Shown here piece by piece: positions 1 through 6,147 of a stretch of DNA of 6,147 nucleotides; position 1 is the first letter of the stretch; the number at the start of each line of letters is the position of its first letter. This DNA comes from Pseudomonadota bacterium (GTDB lineage Bacteria; Pseudomonadota; Gammaproteobacteria; SZUA-229). The position numbers and the translations under genes are program-made. Below the pieces are notes generated by a model. The model worked only from the letters and a program-made list of their open reading frames with translations, was not told the origin of the DNA and did not search any database. Location of the stretch: assembly GCA_030836935.1 (NCBI GenBank), contig JAUPMA010000144.1, positions 1 through 6,147 on the forward strand, in the 5' to 3' direction.

Positions 1-1
1 A

Positions 2-3000
2 ATTGATCTGGGAGATGTCGAGGAAATTGTCGAAGCCGATCAGGAACAAACGGAACATTCCGGTTCAGGTGAACTGGGTATTCAAATGGATCCGGTTCTG
101 TTCGAGATATACAAGGGTGAATCAGAATCACACCTTAAGCAGATACAGGATTTACTGTATTCACATTACACGGCCGGCAAACCACTTCTGGTTAGCCAGG
201 AACTGATACGCGCATTGCATACCCTGTTTGGCAGTGCCCGCACAGCCGAAGTGGACGTCATTGCCGAACTTTGCGGCGATCTTGAAAAATATGTGCGCAA
301 GCATCAGGAGCTTGGACTTAACGAAATTTCTGCTGAAGGTGTGCGCTTGATTGATGATGTGAGCCAGGCCGTCAGTCGCATGTTGCATGCACTGGCCGAC
401 CCTGCCAATCGCCCGCAATCAGATGTTGCATTGCTGAAACGTATTGCCGCACTTGCCGAAAAACTGGTGCCGCCAGTTGCGGTAAAAACGACTGCTCCGG
501 CGCCAGTGGCAGCGGCCAAACCCAAAACGCAGGAATCACTGGTTTCATATACGGATGTGGATGATGAACTGGTCAGTATCTTTCTGGAAGAAGCCGAAGA
601 ACTGGTAGATGGTTGTGAAAACAGCTTGCAGCGCTGGAATAACAATAACAGTGATTCTGAAAGCGTAATGGATCTACAGCGCCAGTTGCACACCCTGAAA
701 GGTGGTGCGCGCATGGCGGATCTTGCGCCAATTGGCAATCTTTCGCATTCACTCGAATCGTTGATTATCGCCGTGAACGAAGGTCAGCTGGCGTTTACCC
801 GCGATATGTCGCATGTGCTGCACGAAGCCATGGATCGTCTTTCCGATATGCTGGCGCGAGTCAAGGCGCGCAAGCCAATTCCTACGGCTGAAAATCTTAT
901 AGCGCATATTGAAGGTTTGCGTCGTGGCGAATCGGTAACCCCGCCGAGCAAAACACCGGATGCAGATGAAGAAGAGGAATCAGAGCCTGTCAGTGATGAG
1001 CTGCTGGGCATACATCTGGTTGAAGATGAATCCTCATCCGGTGCGTCAGAACCGACCTACGAGCTGGAATTTACCGAAGAAGTCCTGGCAGCAGGCGACA
1101 CACCAATTCTTGATATTTCCGAAGATGAATCCGAACTGTCCGATCTTGCTTTTGAAGAACAGGCAGCTGTTCCTGCGGATGAAGAACTGTTTATCGAAGA
1201 GCCGCTGCAACATGCAGAAATGCCGGTAGTTGAATCCGGGGTGGATACCGAGCGTTCGTCCTTTAAATTGGGACGTGAGGAAAAAACGGCAGCAGATGAA
1301 CAGGAAGAATCCAAGGCTGGAGTTGCGCACGAGCAGGTTCGGGTTCGGGCAGATTTGCTGAATAACCTGGTAAACAATGCCGGCGAAGTGAGTGTGTATC
1401 ACGCACGTATGGGCCAGCAGGTTGCCAAATTTAATTTCAACCTGTCAGAAATGGATCAAACCATTGCACGCTTGCGCGATCAATTGCGCAAGCTTTCAAT
1501 TGAAACCGAAGCACAAATTCTTTCACGCTACGAAAAAGAAGCTGATCAGTACGATGAGCATTTCGATCCGCTTGAAATGGATCGTTTTTCGACCATGCAA
1601 CAATTGTCACGCGGTTTGCAGGAATCGGTTGGCGACATGGAAAGTATTCGCGATATCCTGACTGAAGGCGTGCGCGACGCAGAAACATTGCTGTTGCAGG
1701 AATCGCGTGTCAGTACAGAATTGCAGGAAGGCCTGATGCGCACGCGCATGGTGCATCTTGGCGGTCTGGCTTCGCGCTTGCGCCGCATCATACGCCAGAC
1801 GGCACGCGAGCTGGATAAGGATGTCGATATGGATTTTATTGGCGAATCGAACGAAGTTGACCGGACCGTACTTGATCGTATCGTTGCGCCACTGGAACAC
1901 ATGCTGCGCAATGCCGTGGCGCACGGTATTGAATTACCGGCAGTGCGGCGTGCTACCGGCAAACCTGAAACCGGCCATGTAACCATTAACGCTGATCGTC
2001 TTGGTGGCGAAGTTATTATCAAGGTGACGGATGATGGGCGTGGCATCGACGTGATTGCTGTGCGCAAACGCGCCATGGAACGTGGCCTGCTGGATCCGGC
2101 AAGCAAGTTAAGCGACAAGGATATTTTGCAATTCATCATGCAGCCTGGGTTCAGTACGGCCGAACAGGTGACCCAGATTGCCGGTCGTGGTGTGGGAATG
2201 GATGTGGTGGATCGGGAAATCAAGCAGCTGGGCGGCATGCTTGAAATCGAGACCATCCAGGGCAAGGGCACAACATTTACCATTCACTTGCCGCTAACGC
2301 TGGCTATTAATCATGCGCTGATGGTTAGCGTAAGTGACGAAATCTATGCCGTGCCGCTGAACAGCATTGAAGGCGTGGTGCGAATTTCCGGTCCGGAATT
2401 GCAATCGTTTTATGACAGCGGAGATGCCTATTACGAATTTGCCGGCACCCGCTATCAACTGAAACATCTGGGTAAGTTGCTGCTGGGCGAACAGCCGGAT
2501 TATTCCCGCAACGGCCAGCTGTTTCCTGTGCTGCTGGCGCGCGTGGGTGATCAGCGTGTGGCATTGCATGTGGATGACTTGCTTGGACGCAGGGAAATAG
2601 TGGTGAAACCTGTAGGGCCGCAAATCAGCACCATTCGGGGTATTTCCGGCGCCACAATTCTGGGTGATGGCCGGGTGGTTCTGATTCTGGAAATGAGCAG
2701 TCTGTTGCTGAGTGATGTGGCTCTTCGCGTAATTGAAGGTCAGGCTGTGGAGCAGGAAGTTCCGCAGGAGATAACCGCGCCGGTAATCAAGGAACAGCAT
2801 GTTCCGCTGGTTATGGTGGTTGACGATTCCATTACCATCCGCAAAGTAACCGAGCGAGTGCTTACGCGGCATGGCATGCGTGTGGTGACCGCAAAAGATG
2901 GCGTGGATGCAGTGGCGAAATTGCAGGAATATATGCCGGATGTCATGCTGCTGGATATTGAAATGCCCCGCATGGACGGCTACGAAGTGGCAACGCATGT

Positions 3001-3163
3001 ACGCAATAATGAACGGCTGAAAAACCTGCCGATTATCATGATTACCTCGCGCACTGGTGATAAGCATCGCGACAAGGCCATGGAAATCGGCGTCAATAAA
3101 TATCTTGGAAAACCCTATCAGGAAGATGAACTGATGGAAAACATTAACGAGCTACTCGGCTGA
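2..3163 (+). CDS. chpA: ChpA/PilL-type hybrid chemotaxis histidine kinase (5'-truncated by window edge)
   Basis: Cytoplasmic CheA-like kinase of the type IV pilus (Pil-Chp) chemosensory system. It phosphorylates PilG/PilH-type response regulators downstream of a pilus-linked receptor. The frame is open from base 2 with no start in view, so the ATG at 86 is internal; 1053 residues are visible, and ChpA proteins are often about 2000 or more. Domains by residue of the visible part: HPt about 29-115 with LHTLFGSARTA (His73, codon 218-220); HPt about 187-285 with canonical HTLKGGARMA (His230, codon 689-691); acidic linker 311-443; CheA-type dimerisation region starting VRVRADLLNNLVNNAGEV; ATPase with N box HMLRNAVAHG (Asn637), G1 DDGRGID and G2 GRGVGMDVV; CheW-like domain about 765-905; receiver about 937-1053 with acidic pair VDDS, phosphoacceptor Asp985 (MLLDIEMP), Thr1015 and Lys1037 (LGKPY). 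Two HPts plus a fused receiver point to ChpA rather than flagellar CheA. A chpC-like gene follows 7 nt after the stop. All key catalytic residues in view are intact. Confidence 0.93.
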   Translation: MDLGDVEEIVEADQEQTEHSGSGELGIQMDPVLFEIYKGESESHLKQIQDLLYSHYTAGKPLLVSQELIRALHTLFGSARTAEVDVIAELCGDLEKYVRKHQELGLNEISAEGVRLIDDVSQAVSRMLHALADPANRPQSDVALLKRIAALAEKLVPPVAVKTTAPAPVAAAKPKTQESLVSYTDVDDELVSIFLEEAEELVDGCENSLQRWNNNNSDSESVMDLQRQLHTLKGGARMADLAPIGNLSHSLESLIIAVNEGQLAFTRDMSHVLHEAMDRLSDMLARVKARKPIPTAENLIAHIEGLRRGESVTPPSKTPDADEEEESEPVSDELLGIHLVEDESSSGASEPTYELEFTEEVLAAGDTPILDISEDESELSDLAFEEQAAVPADEELFIEEPLQHAEMPVVESGVDTERSSFKLGREEKTAADEQEESKAGVAHEQVRVRADLLNNLVNNAGEVSVYHARMGQQVAKFNFNLSEMDQTIARLRDQLRKLSIETEAQILSRYEKEADQYDEHFDPLEMDRFSTMQQLSRGLQESVGDMESIRDILTEGVRDAETLLLQESRVSTELQEGLMRTRMVHLGGLASRLRRIIRQTARELDKDVDMDFIGESNEVDRTVLDRIVAPLEHMLRNAVAHGIELPAVRRATGKPETGHVTINADRLGGEVIIKVTDDGRGIDVIAVRKRAMERGLLDPASKLSDKDILQFIMQPGFSTAEQVTQIAGRGVGMDVVDREIKQLGGMLEIETIQGKGTTFTIHLPLTLAINHALMVSVSDEIYAVPLNSIEGVVRISGPELQSFYDSGDAYYEFAGTRYQLKHLGKLLLGEQPDYSRNGQLFPVLLARVGDQRVALHVDDLLGRREIVVKPVGPQISTIRGISGATILGDGRVVLILEMSSLLLSDVALRVIEGQAVEQEVPQEITAPVIKEQHVPLVMVVDDSITIRKVTERVLTRHGMRVVTAKDGVDAVAKLQEYMPDVMLLDIEMPRMDGYEVATHVRNNERLKNLPIIMITSRTGDKHRDKAMEIGVNKYLGKPYQEDELMENINELLG

Positions 3164-3170
3164 ATAAATC

Positions 3171-3635
3171 ATGAGTGATAATGGCGAACAGGTTAGATGT
3201 GTTTTGCTGAATATCAATGAGGACAAGTTGATGTTACCCAACTCGGCACTGGTGGAAGTGGTGCCGGTGCGCAATATCATCAATGTCGCGAACAAGCCGC
3301 GCTGGATGATTGGATATCTTGACTGGCGCGGTAACTCGGTGCCACTGGTTGCATTCGAGACCATAAATGGCGTGCGCATGCCCAGCCTGGCCAATCATGA
3401 TGTGCGTGCTGCCGTTGTATATTCTGTTGGTCAGGACAAATCAATTCCGTTTATGTCATTTCTGGTGCAGGGCGCGCCACAAGTCATGAATGTGTTTGCC
3501 GCAGATATTGTTGCAGATACAGCCGTGCCTTCACATCCGGCTATTCAATGCAAGGCATTGGTAAAGGGCGAGCAAGTAAGTATTATTGCAATGGAAAAGC
3601 TTGAAGGCATGATCAAGAGCGTGATGACGCACTAA
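3171..3635 (+). CDS. chpC: ChpC-type CheW-like chemotaxis adaptor
   Basis: A 154-residue single-domain CheW-like protein. CheW proteins couple receptors to the CheA-type kinase; in the Pil-Chp system ChpC is thought to be an accessory adaptor linking ChpA to a receptor. Visible family features are the N-terminal beta-strand stretch with LPNSALVEVV (residues 22-31), then W45 and GYLDWRGNSVPLVAFE (48-63), the most recognisable CheW/ChpC signature. There is no signal peptide, membrane segment or enzymatic motif. The ATG at 3171 lies 7 nt after the chpA stop. No good Shine-Dalgarno precedes it (the upstream bases are CTGAATAAATC), which suggests translational coupling to chpA. Its position directly after chpA favours ChpC; PilI is the other CheW of the system and normally lies upstream near pilG/pilH/pilJ. 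Assignment to the CheW family is secure; ChpC rather than another CheW paralogue rests on context and motif resemblance. Confidence 0.85.
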   Translation: MSDNGEQVRCVLLNINEDKLMLPNSALVEVVPVRNIINVANKPRWMIGYLDWRGNSVPLVAFETINGVRMPSLANHDVRAAVVYSVGQDKSIPFMSFLVQGAPQVMNVFAADIVADTAVPSHPAIQCKALVKGEQVSIIAMEKLEGMIKSVMTH

Positions 3636-3662
3636 CGGATCCGGAAAATAATTTTATCTGTT

Positions 3663-4391
3663 TTACCCCAAATCCCCGCGCAATATTTGTAAAGCCGTAA
3701 TCGCCGCAATCGCTGCCGTTTCAGTGCGCAGAATTCTTGGCCCCATGCGTATTGCCTGAAATCCATTGGCTTGTGCCAATTCCACTTCCCGTGAATCAAG
3801 GCCGCCTTCCGGGCCAATCAGCAAACTGATATCTTTTTCGCTAATAGCCAATTGCGGCAGAGTTGAGTGTGCGTCAGGACTTAATGTCAGTTTCAGGCCG
3901 GTAGCGGGTAATTGCAATGCTTCCTGAAGCTTGATGGGTTCGATCAGTTCAGGAATTTTTGTTCGGCCGGATTGTTCGCAGGCGTTGATAATGATGCCTT
4001 GCCAGTGCTGCTGCTTTTTATCGCTGCGCTCACCCTTGATATTAACAACTGTGCGTTGGCAAAACACCGGAATGATTTTATTAACACCCAGTTCAACGGC
4101 TTTCTGAATGCAGATATCCATGCGCTCGCCTTTGGAAATTCCCTGTAGCAAGGTGATGTGGATATTGGATTCGGTGTCGCGATCAACAAACTGATCTATG
4201 TGGGCAATAACAGATTTGCCCTGTAGTTGCAGGTGGGCGAGGAATTCGCCGCCATCGCCATTAAACAGGATAATTTGCTCATTATCCTGCATACGCAAGA
4301 CGCGCGTTAAATGGTGCGCTGCCGTTTTCTCCAGCTCAACCGGTTGCCCGGGAGTGAGTGCAACAGGTTGATAAATGCGCGGAATTCTCAT
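3663..4391 (-). CDS. rsmE: 16S rRNA (uracil(1498)-N(3))-methyltransferase RsmE
   Basis: Cytoplasmic SPOUT-class enzyme that uses AdoMet to methylate N3 of U1498 in helix 44 of 16S rRNA, in the assembled 30S subunit. The 242-residue length matches the family (about 243 in E. coli), and the start MRIPRIYQ is the usual one. An N-terminal PUA-like RNA-binding domain covers about 1-70 (HHLTRVLRM at 26-34, FNGDGGEF at 43-50). The SPOUT knot domain follows: GISKGERMD (84-92), QKAVELGV (97-104), ACEQSGR (137-143), GPEGG (193-197) and MGPRILRTETA (216-226), which form the trefoil-knot AdoMet site. The ATG is 7 nt downstream of the metF TAA and lacks an obvious Shine-Dalgarno, so it is probably co-transcribed and perhaps coupled with metF. 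It converges on chpC with 27 nt between stop codons. No defects are seen. Confidence 0.96.
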   Translation of the reverse strand: MRIPRIYQPVALTPGQPVELEKTAAHHLTRVLRMQDNEQIILFNGDGGEFLAHLQLQGKSVIAHIDQFVDRDTESNIHITLLQGISKGERMDICIQKAVELGVNKIIPVFCQRTVVNIKGERSDKKQQHWQGIIINACEQSGRTKIPELIEPIKLQEALQLPATGLKLTLSPDAHSTLPQLAISEKDISLLIGPEGGLDSREVELAQANGFQAIRMGPRILRTETAAIAAITALQILRGDLG

Positions 4392-4398
4392 GCGTAAA

Positions 4399-5250
4399 TT
4401 ACTGTTTGAGATTATTCCAGATACGCAATGTGGTTTCGGCCTGATTCAGGGTATAAAAATGCAAACCCGGCGCGCCTGCCGCCAGCAAACGATTGCAAAG
4501 ATCGCTCACTACGTCTATGCCGTATTCCTTTATGGAATCCGTGTCATCACCAAAATCCATCAGCCGTTTGCGCAGCCACAAGGGGATTTCTGCACCGCAG
4601 GCATCCGAGAAGCGTGCAAGATTGGTGTAATTGGTAATCGGCATAATGCCCGGTGTGATCGCAATGTTAATGCCCATTTTTTCACAGCTGTCTACAAAAC
4701 GCAGATAGGCATCCATGTTGTAAAAATATTGTGTAATGGCGGTGTTGGCGCCGGCTTCGATTTTACGTTTGAAGTTTTGCAGGTCATGTGTAGCGGAGCG
4801 TGCCTGCGGATGAAACTCCGGGTAGGCAGCAACTTCGATGTGAAAATAATCACCATGCTGTTCGCGGATAAAACTCACCAGCTCGTTGGCGTAATTGAAA
4901 TCACCCTTGCCGACCGTGCCGGATGGCAAGTCACCACGCAGGGCAACAATGCGGCGGATATTTTGTGCCTTGTAGCTTTGCAGAATCTCGGCCAGTTGTT
5001 CGCGGGTGGAACCAATACAGGATAAATGTGGCGCCACGTTGACAGCGGATTGCTTGCTGATCTGGGTAACGGCCTCAAACGTGCGTTCGCGGGTTGAGCC
5101 GCCAGCGCCAAAAGTGACCGAGAAAAAGGCGGGATTCACGACTTCCTTGAGTTGTTTGCTGACTGCAAATAATTTCTCCATGCCCTGTTCGGTTTTGGGC
5201 GGAAAAAATTCACAACTGAACTGACGGGAAAATTTCTTTTGCGATTGCAT
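4399..5250 (-). CDS. metF: 5,10-methylenetetrahydrofolate reductase MetF
   Basis: Flavoprotein that reduces 5,10-methylene-THF to 5-methyl-THF with NAD(P)H, supplying the methyl group for homocysteine-to-methionine conversion. It is 283 residues long, close to E. coli MetF (296), and has the FAD-binding TIM-barrel signatures: FSCEFFPPKT (11-20; Glu14 aligns with the catalytic Glu28 of E. coli), FFSVTFGAGGSTRERT (42-57), HLSCIGSTREQL (75-86), IVALRGDLPSG (101-111), FHIEVAAYPEFHPQA (136-150), KRKIEAGANTAITQ (161-174) and GLHFYTLNQAE (262-272). The start chosen is the ATG at 5250-5248, because GGAGA lies 5 nt upstream and the conserved block follows directly. An in-frame extension to a TTG at 5310 would read MRHGFITAF out of a palindromic repeat and is not credible. 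It lies downstream of ahcY in the same direction (186-nt gap) and 7 nt before rsmE, consistent with a methyl-cycle operon. Confidence 0.96.
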   Translation of the reverse strand: MQSQKKFSRQFSCEFFPPKTEQGMEKLFAVSKQLKEVVNPAFFSVTFGAGGSTRERTFEAVTQISKQSAVNVAPHLSCIGSTREQLAEILQSYKAQNIRRIVALRGDLPSGTVGKGDFNYANELVSFIREQHGDYFHIEVAAYPEFHPQARSATHDLQNFKRKIEAGANTAITQYFYNMDAYLRFVDSCEKMGINIAITPGIMPITNYTNLARFSDACGAEIPLWLRKRLMDFGDDTDSIKEYGIDVVSDLCNRLLAAGAPGLHFYTLNQAETTLRIWNNLKQ

Positions 5251-5255
5251 GCGTG

Positions 5256-5260
5256 TCTCC
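5256..5260 (-). promoter_or_regulatory. Shine-Dalgarno of metF
   Basis: On the minus strand GGAGA is followed by 5 nt (CACGC) and then the ATG at 5250. This is the only good ribosome-binding site near the 5' end of metF. It decides the start against the longer in-frame TTG at 5310. No convincing sigma-70 promoter pair or MetJ-type box was seen in the short stretch between this site and the palindromic repeat. Confidence 0.8.
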
Positions 5261-5302
5261 GGATATTTTGACACAGCTAACGAAAATGCAGTAATAAAGC
5301 CA

Positions 5303-5425
5303 TGACGCAAAGTCGCAAAGGACGCAAAGATGTATTTTGAGTTTACAGTCCGGCACTCTGTATTTGCCGGGATGTAAGCTTGTAATAACTCATTTATCTC
5401 ATTGCGTCTTTGCGGCTCGGCGTCA
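5303..5425. repeat. Long imperfect palindrome (dispersed-repeat or MITE-like element)
   Basis: A symmetric element of about 123 bp that fills most of the gap between ahcY and metF. The left arm (5303-5332) is built of three short units, GACGCAAAG, TCGCAAAG and GACGCAAAG (5304-5329). The reverse complement of the right arm (5400-5425) matches it at about 23 of 26 aligned positions, with small gaps. Further in, TGAGTT (5338-5343) is mirrored by AACTCA (5387-5392), and the centre is a strong hairpin. It carries no ORF of its own and no clear target-site duplication. It begins 11 nt past the ahcY stop and ends 52 nt before the metF start. By architecture it resembles non-coding palindromic repeats or MITEs spread between genes of proteobacteria; copy number elsewhere cannot be seen here. 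Confidence 0.72.
5342..5378. other. Central hairpin of the ahcY-metF palindrome
   Basis: Perfect 6-bp stem CCGGCA (5350-5355) / TGCCGG (5365-5370) with a 9-nt loop. It is extended, after a T-G wobble and one mismatch, by TTTACA (5342-5347) pairing with TGTAAG (5373-5378, last pair wobble). It can form in DNA or in either transcript. Neither strand has a U-run after the stem, so it is not a standard intrinsic terminator. In the ahcY-metF transcript it could still act as an mRNA-stabilising or attenuating structure; that role is inference. Confidence 0.7.
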
Positions 5426-5436
5426 AGATTATTAAA

Positions 5437-6147
5437 TCAATAACGGTAGTGATCAGGCTTGTACGGGCCTTCAACCGGCACGTTGATATAGTCCGCCTGC
5501 TTCTTGCTGAGCTTGGTCAGATTGATGCCAATCTTCTTCAAGTGCAAGCGAGCGACTTTTTCATCCAGAACCTTGGGCAGGATATAAACTTTCTTGTCAT
5601 ATTTCTTGGCGTTGGTGAAGAATTCAATCTGTGCCATGACCTGATTGGTGAAGGAAGCAGACATCACGAAGCTCGGATGACCAGTGGCGCAACCCAGATT
5701 CACCAGACGGCCTTTGGCCAGCACGGTGATTTTTTTGCCATCCGGGAATATCACGTGATCAACCTGCGGCTTGATTTCATCCCACTTGTATTTGGAAAGT
5801 GAATCAATATCAATTTCGGAATCGAAGTGGCCGATGTTGCAAACAATGGCTTCGTCTTTCATCGCTTTCATGTGATCGTGATTGATAACATGCACGTTGC
5901 CGGTGGTGGTGACGAAAATATCACCCTGCTTGCAGACGTCATCCATGTTAACCACGCGATAGCCTTCCATCGCCGCCTGCAGTGCGCAAATCGGATCGAT
6001 TTCAGTTACCCAGACGGTGGCACCCATGCCGCGGAATGCCTGTGCGCAACCTTTGCCCACATCACCGTAGCCCAATACAATGCAAATCTTGCCGGCAATC
6101 ATCACGTCGGTTGCACGCTTGATGCCGTCAATCAATGATTCGCGGCA
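5437..6147 (-). CDS. ahcY: S-adenosylhomocysteine hydrolase, C-terminal part (N-terminus beyond window edge)
   Basis: Cytoplasmic NAD-dependent enzyme that reversibly splits S-adenosylhomocysteine into adenosine and homocysteine, relieving product inhibition of methyltransferases. 236 residues are visible, starting at [16 protein letters not shown] (the Cys aligns with human Cys195). An in-frame TTG at 6135 is internal, not a start. Seen in order: Rossmann NAD motif GYGDVGKG (codons 6072-6049), [16 protein letters not shown] (the Glu contacts the NAD ribose in the family), [17 protein letters not shown] (His equivalent to human His301), [18 protein letters not shown] (Asn and His of the substrate site), and the C-terminal KPDHYRY, whose Lys and Tyr reach into the NAD site of the neighbouring subunit. 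The stop is TGA at 5439-5437. It is the first visible gene of the ahcY-metF-rsmE run. Any SAH riboswitch, known upstream of ahcY in some proteobacteria, would lie outside the window. The protein is intact as far as visible. Confidence 0.97.
   Translation of the reverse strand, partial: CRESLIDGIKRATDVMIAGKICIVLGYGDVGKGCAQAFRGMGATVWVTEIDPICALQAAMEGYRVVNMDDVCKQGDIFVTTTGNVHVINHDHMKAMKDEAIVCNIGHFDSEIDIDSLSKYKWDEIKPQVDHVIFPDGKKITVLAKGRLVNLGCATGHPSFVMSASFTNQVMAQIEFFTNAKKYDKKVYILPKVLDEKVARLHLKKIGINLTKLSKKQADYINVPVEGPYKPDHYRY

Noticed and set aside
1546..2283. Long open frame (245 codons) on the minus strand within the kinase gene
   Set aside because: It is antisense to the dimerisation and ATPase region of chpA, whose plus-strand translation has all expected motifs. 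The antisense protein is Ser/Arg-rich with no recognisable domain, typical of a shadow frame.
2294..3067. Open frame of 257 codons on the minus strand
   Set aside because: Antisense to the CheW-like and receiver domains of chpA. Its His/Gln/Asn-rich translation matches no family and there is no ribosome-binding context.
3645..3655. AAAAT-A-ATTTT inverted repeat between chpC and rsmE as a bidirectional terminator
   Set aside because: The arms are only 5 A/T pairs with a 1-nt centre, which cannot form a stable hairpin.
4375..5025. Open frame of 216 codons on the plus strand
   Set aside because: Antisense to metF, whose minus-strand product is a full, recognisable MetF.
5251..5310. Longer MetF starting at an in-frame TTG (5310), adding 20 N-terminal residues
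   Set aside because: The added residues come partly from the palindromic repeat, have no Shine-Dalgarno and do not resemble MetF. The ATG at 5250 has GGAGA at proper spacing and the conserved block right after it.
5342..5378. Intrinsic terminator after ahcY
   Set aside because: The stem is good, but neither strand has a run of T after it, and the hairpin is the centre of a larger symmetric repeat.
5251..5436. SAM or SAH riboswitch in front of metF
   Set aside because: The structure is explained by a simple long palindrome. I could not recognise the conserved core of a SAM or SAH riboswitch. A SAH riboswitch would be expected upstream of ahcY, outside the window.

Overview
The window reads as a piece of a proteobacterial chromosome, most likely gammaproteobacterial. 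It combines a twitching-motility (Pil-Chp) chemosensory histidine kinase, a CheW-like partner, an RsmE of E. coli-like length and a bacterial methionine-cycle pair. G+C looks intermediate (about 50% by eye). No tRNA, rRNA, CRISPR or transposase gene is visible.

Plus strand, left part (2-3635): the 3' end of a giant ChpA/PilL-type hybrid kinase gene. Its 5' end lies outside the window. The visible part encodes two HPt domains, a long acidic linker, the dimerisation and ATPase core, a CheW-like domain and a C-terminal receiver. Seven bases downstream is a small CheW-like gene of the ChpC type. Together they are the signalling core that controls type IV pilus extension/retraction and, in Pseudomonas, cAMP levels. 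No chpB methylesterase gene lies between them.

Minus strand, right part (6147-3663): ahcY (C-terminal 236 codons), then metF, then rsmE, all in one direction. AhcY removes S-adenosylhomocysteine, MetF makes the methyl-THF used to remethylate homocysteine, and RsmE is an AdoMet-dependent 16S rRNA methyltransferase that produces S-adenosylhomocysteine. metF and rsmE are 7 nt apart and probably co-transcribed. This group converges on chpC with only 27 nt between the stop codons and no convincing terminator.

The one non-coding structure of note is in the 186-nt ahcY-metF gap. It is a long imperfect palindrome of about 123 bp (5303-5425). Its outer arms carry CGCAAAG-type short repeats and its centre is a strong hairpin. 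It looks like a dispersed palindromic repeat or MITE-like element inserted between two methyl-cycle genes.

From memory, P. aeruginosa has the same gene set in the same neighbourhood (pilG...chpE, then rsmE, later metF and ahcY). The window therefore looks like a compacted version of that arrangement. Most of it is ordinary core genome, and I see no strong case for an undescribed system. The palindromic element and the reduced chp cluster deserve the second look.
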